Shown: positions 13,129-14,035 of the stretch, one piece after another
Layout: each line of letters begins with the position of its first letter
Numbering within the stretch: position 1 is the first letter of the stretch
Assembly: GCA_002509405.1 (NCBI GenBank)
Contig: DAVO01000021.1
Location: forward strand, 1-14,035
Source: Methanomassiliicoccaceae archaeon UBA72
Lineage (GTDB): Archaea > Thermoplasmatota > Thermoplasmata > Methanomassiliicoccales > Methanomethylophilaceae
Reading direction: 5' to 3'
Length of the DNA: 14,035 bases
Notes under the pieces: generated by a model
The model's database searches: none
What the model saw: only the letters and a program-made list of their open reading frames with translations
Told to the model about the DNA's origin: nothing
Made by a program: the position numbers and the translations under genes

Positions 13129-13220
13129 TGGAGCACCCCTTTTCCGGACACTTCGTCCAAGCTGTTCCCGAAGAGAATTGAAGAAGCGATGATGCTGGGT
13201 CCGGTGATGCGCTCTGTGTA

Positions 13221-13233
13221 CATGATATATCAC
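13221..13233 (-). promoter_or_regulatory. TATA-like sequence upstream of dapB
   Basis: On the minus strand GTGATATATCATG lies about 95-105 bases before the dapB ATG. A second AT-rich candidate, CTTAAATATCCC, is at 13249-13260. Either implies a leader of 65-105 bases, longer than elsewhere in the window. Confidence 0.35.
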
Positions 13234-13364
13234 GACGCAATCTGAACAGGGATATTTAAGAATGCGTGGAATGTGTGAAAACATCGCCCCCGTGCCGTCC
13301 AGAAGAGGGGCGCTGAAACAAAACTGCATACACGGCACCTCGTCGACCCGTTAAGTACAAAAAA

Positions 13365-13407
13365 TTTAGTGATGTATGTCGGGCAAGGCCCGACCATAAC
13401 CACTAAA
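13365..13407 (-). terminator. Strong compound hairpin followed by T run on the minus strand
   Basis: TTTAGTG (13365-13371) / CACTAAA (13401-13407) encloses TAT-GTCGGGC (13375-13384) / GCCCGAC-c-ATA (13388-13398) with an AAG loop. On the minus strand it runs into ATTTTTTGTAC, the shape of an intrinsic terminator, although no minus-strand gene is recognisable upstream of it. It could instead end a small RNA or be a repeat unit. Confidence 0.45.
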
Positions 13408-13738
13408 ATCATGACAAGCGTAGAGCGTACCCTTTAGAGACAGGCCGTCCACAGGATGATAGGATGACGCTCGACACAGGCTGCAACAGAGTGTAATAAG
13501 GCTACAATGCAGACTATGAAGATGGCGATGTTCGAGCAGTGCGGTCTGACAGAGACGATTGATTCCCGCAAGAAGACGACGCCCGGGGCGCGGCGAGGGT
13601 CCCCGTGCGCCACGGCTTACGGCCCGCGGGAGGCGGCCGTACGATGTGACATAATGCGACCGGAAACAATCTGGAAGGTATTTTCCAGCAGCGAATACGA
13701 TAGCGTTTTATTGAAACTCGGCAATATAAGCGGCACAT

Positions 13739-14035
13739 ATGGATGCTAAAGAAATCAAGAGGGTCTGTATCGAAGCCTGCGATGACACTTACGAATACTA
13801 TGAAGACATGCAATACACAGAAGATCCGAAGGGTCTGTCGAAGTTGAGGGTCGTAGACTATTACGTACACGGAAGCTTTGTAAATTTTCTCATGGGAAGC
13901 AAGGTTGTGGATACAACAAATATCGTTCTTTCCATCAACGGCGTGGATTATCAGGACGAGCAGCTGAACATCGAAAGATTCGACGAGATGTCCATGACAT
14001 TGACGATGTTTCCATGTGAAGAAGTGATGCAGAAA
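13739..14035 (+). CDS. Unknown protein, N-terminal part, runs off the window
   Basis: From ATG 13739 an uninterrupted frame of 99 codons reaches the window edge, so the gene is incomplete at its 3' end. The sequence is acidic and soluble: MDAKEIKRVCIEACDD, a tyrosine-rich stretch (TYEYYEDMQY), then strand-like YYVHGSFVNFLMGSKVV and NIVLSINGVDY. Codon use looks like the real genes nearby. I do not recognise the family; the first 99 residues could be a small domain ahead of a larger enzyme. No strong Shine-Dalgarno site precedes the ATG, and an AT-rich stretch (TTTTATTG, near 13706) may be its promoter. Confidence 0.65.
   Translation, partial: MDAKEIKRVCIEACDDTYEYYEDMQYTEDPKGLSKLRVVDYYVHGSFVNFLMGSKVVDTTNIVLSINGVDYQDEQLNIERFDEMSMTLTMFPCEEVMQK

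Larger units (their letters stand above)
13129..13738. other. 610-bp gene-poor region upstream of dapB
   Basis: No supported gene. Contents: the dapB leader and promoter (13129-13260); an inverted repeat GTGCCGT (13292-13298) / ACGGCAC (13332-13338); a strong compound hairpin (13365-13407); and a very GC-rich block (about 13580-13640) with palindromic pieces such as CCCGCGGG. The plus-strand frame 13507-13749 and the minus frame 13514-13870 have no family features. I found no tRNA-like T-loop. Confidence 0.45.

Noticed and set aside
12274..13245. Long plus-strand open frame antisense to dapB
   Set aside because: It is a shadow; it has low-complexity charged composition and dapB motifs lie on the other strand.
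13129..13338. 70-residue N-terminal extension of DapB
   Set aside because: No similarity to the family; it runs through the probable promoter and leader.
13507..13749. 80-codon plus-strand frame before the last gene
   Set aside because: No family features; its composition follows the GC-rich island and it overlaps the start of the better-supported frame.

Overview
The window looks like a methanogen-related archaeon of the Thermoplasmata, most likely Methanomassiliicoccales. The reasons are archaeal TATA-type promoters with short leaders, Shine-Dalgarno sites of the GGAGGTGA type, a small protein family typical of methanogens (DUF6951-like), a methanogen/clostridial type siroheme sulfite reductase, and stop usage. 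All ten confidently intact genes end in TGA and none in TAG, which fits (but does not prove) a lineage that reserves UAG for pyrrolysine. The taxonomic call is an inference.

Layout. (1) 13-2001, + strand: a tightly coupled cluster of a DUF6951-like protein, an ArsP_1/DUF318 permease with the TPFCSCSS motif, a thioredoxin-fold CxxC protein and an AhpD/CMD-like protein, probably for metal or metalloid export with thiol redox chemistry. A 25-codon DUF6951-like fragment follows immediately. (2) 2485-3677, + strand: a family-2 membrane glycosyltransferase broken near its C-terminus by one frameshift, facing a small two-helix membrane protein on the minus strand. (3) 3942-7154, minus strand: a UV-damage endonuclease fused to a DUF1722 domain, then a stand-alone reverse transcriptase (RT) with its own Shine-Dalgarno site, then about 600 bp without a confident gene. 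That stretch holds a 139-nt element closed by a perfect 10-bp inverted repeat with an 8-bp hairpin inside. (4) 7167-9028: two decayed genes, a GyrI-like protein with several frameshifts and a nonsense codon, and a spore-photoproduct-lyase-like radical SAM gene with a large internal deletion, on either side of a small KTSC-like ORF. (5) 9121-13128: ordinary metabolism, namely sulfite/nitrite reductase (+), an internally duplicated 12-helix membrane protein (-) and dapB (-) with a strong terminator hairpin. (6) 13129-14035: a gene-poor stretch with a 43-nt hairpin, then the start of a gene that runs off the window.

The part most worth following up is the UvdE-DUF1722 / RT / structured-RNA segment. 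The RT shows YADD and palm motifs but not the usual group II, retron or DGR signatures at motif B, and the structured element lies directly downstream in its likely transcript. Around it are several decayed genes. Some carry one-base indels in homopolymers, which could be assembly errors; others carry a nonsense codon, a lost cluster cysteine or a large deletion, which point to real decay.
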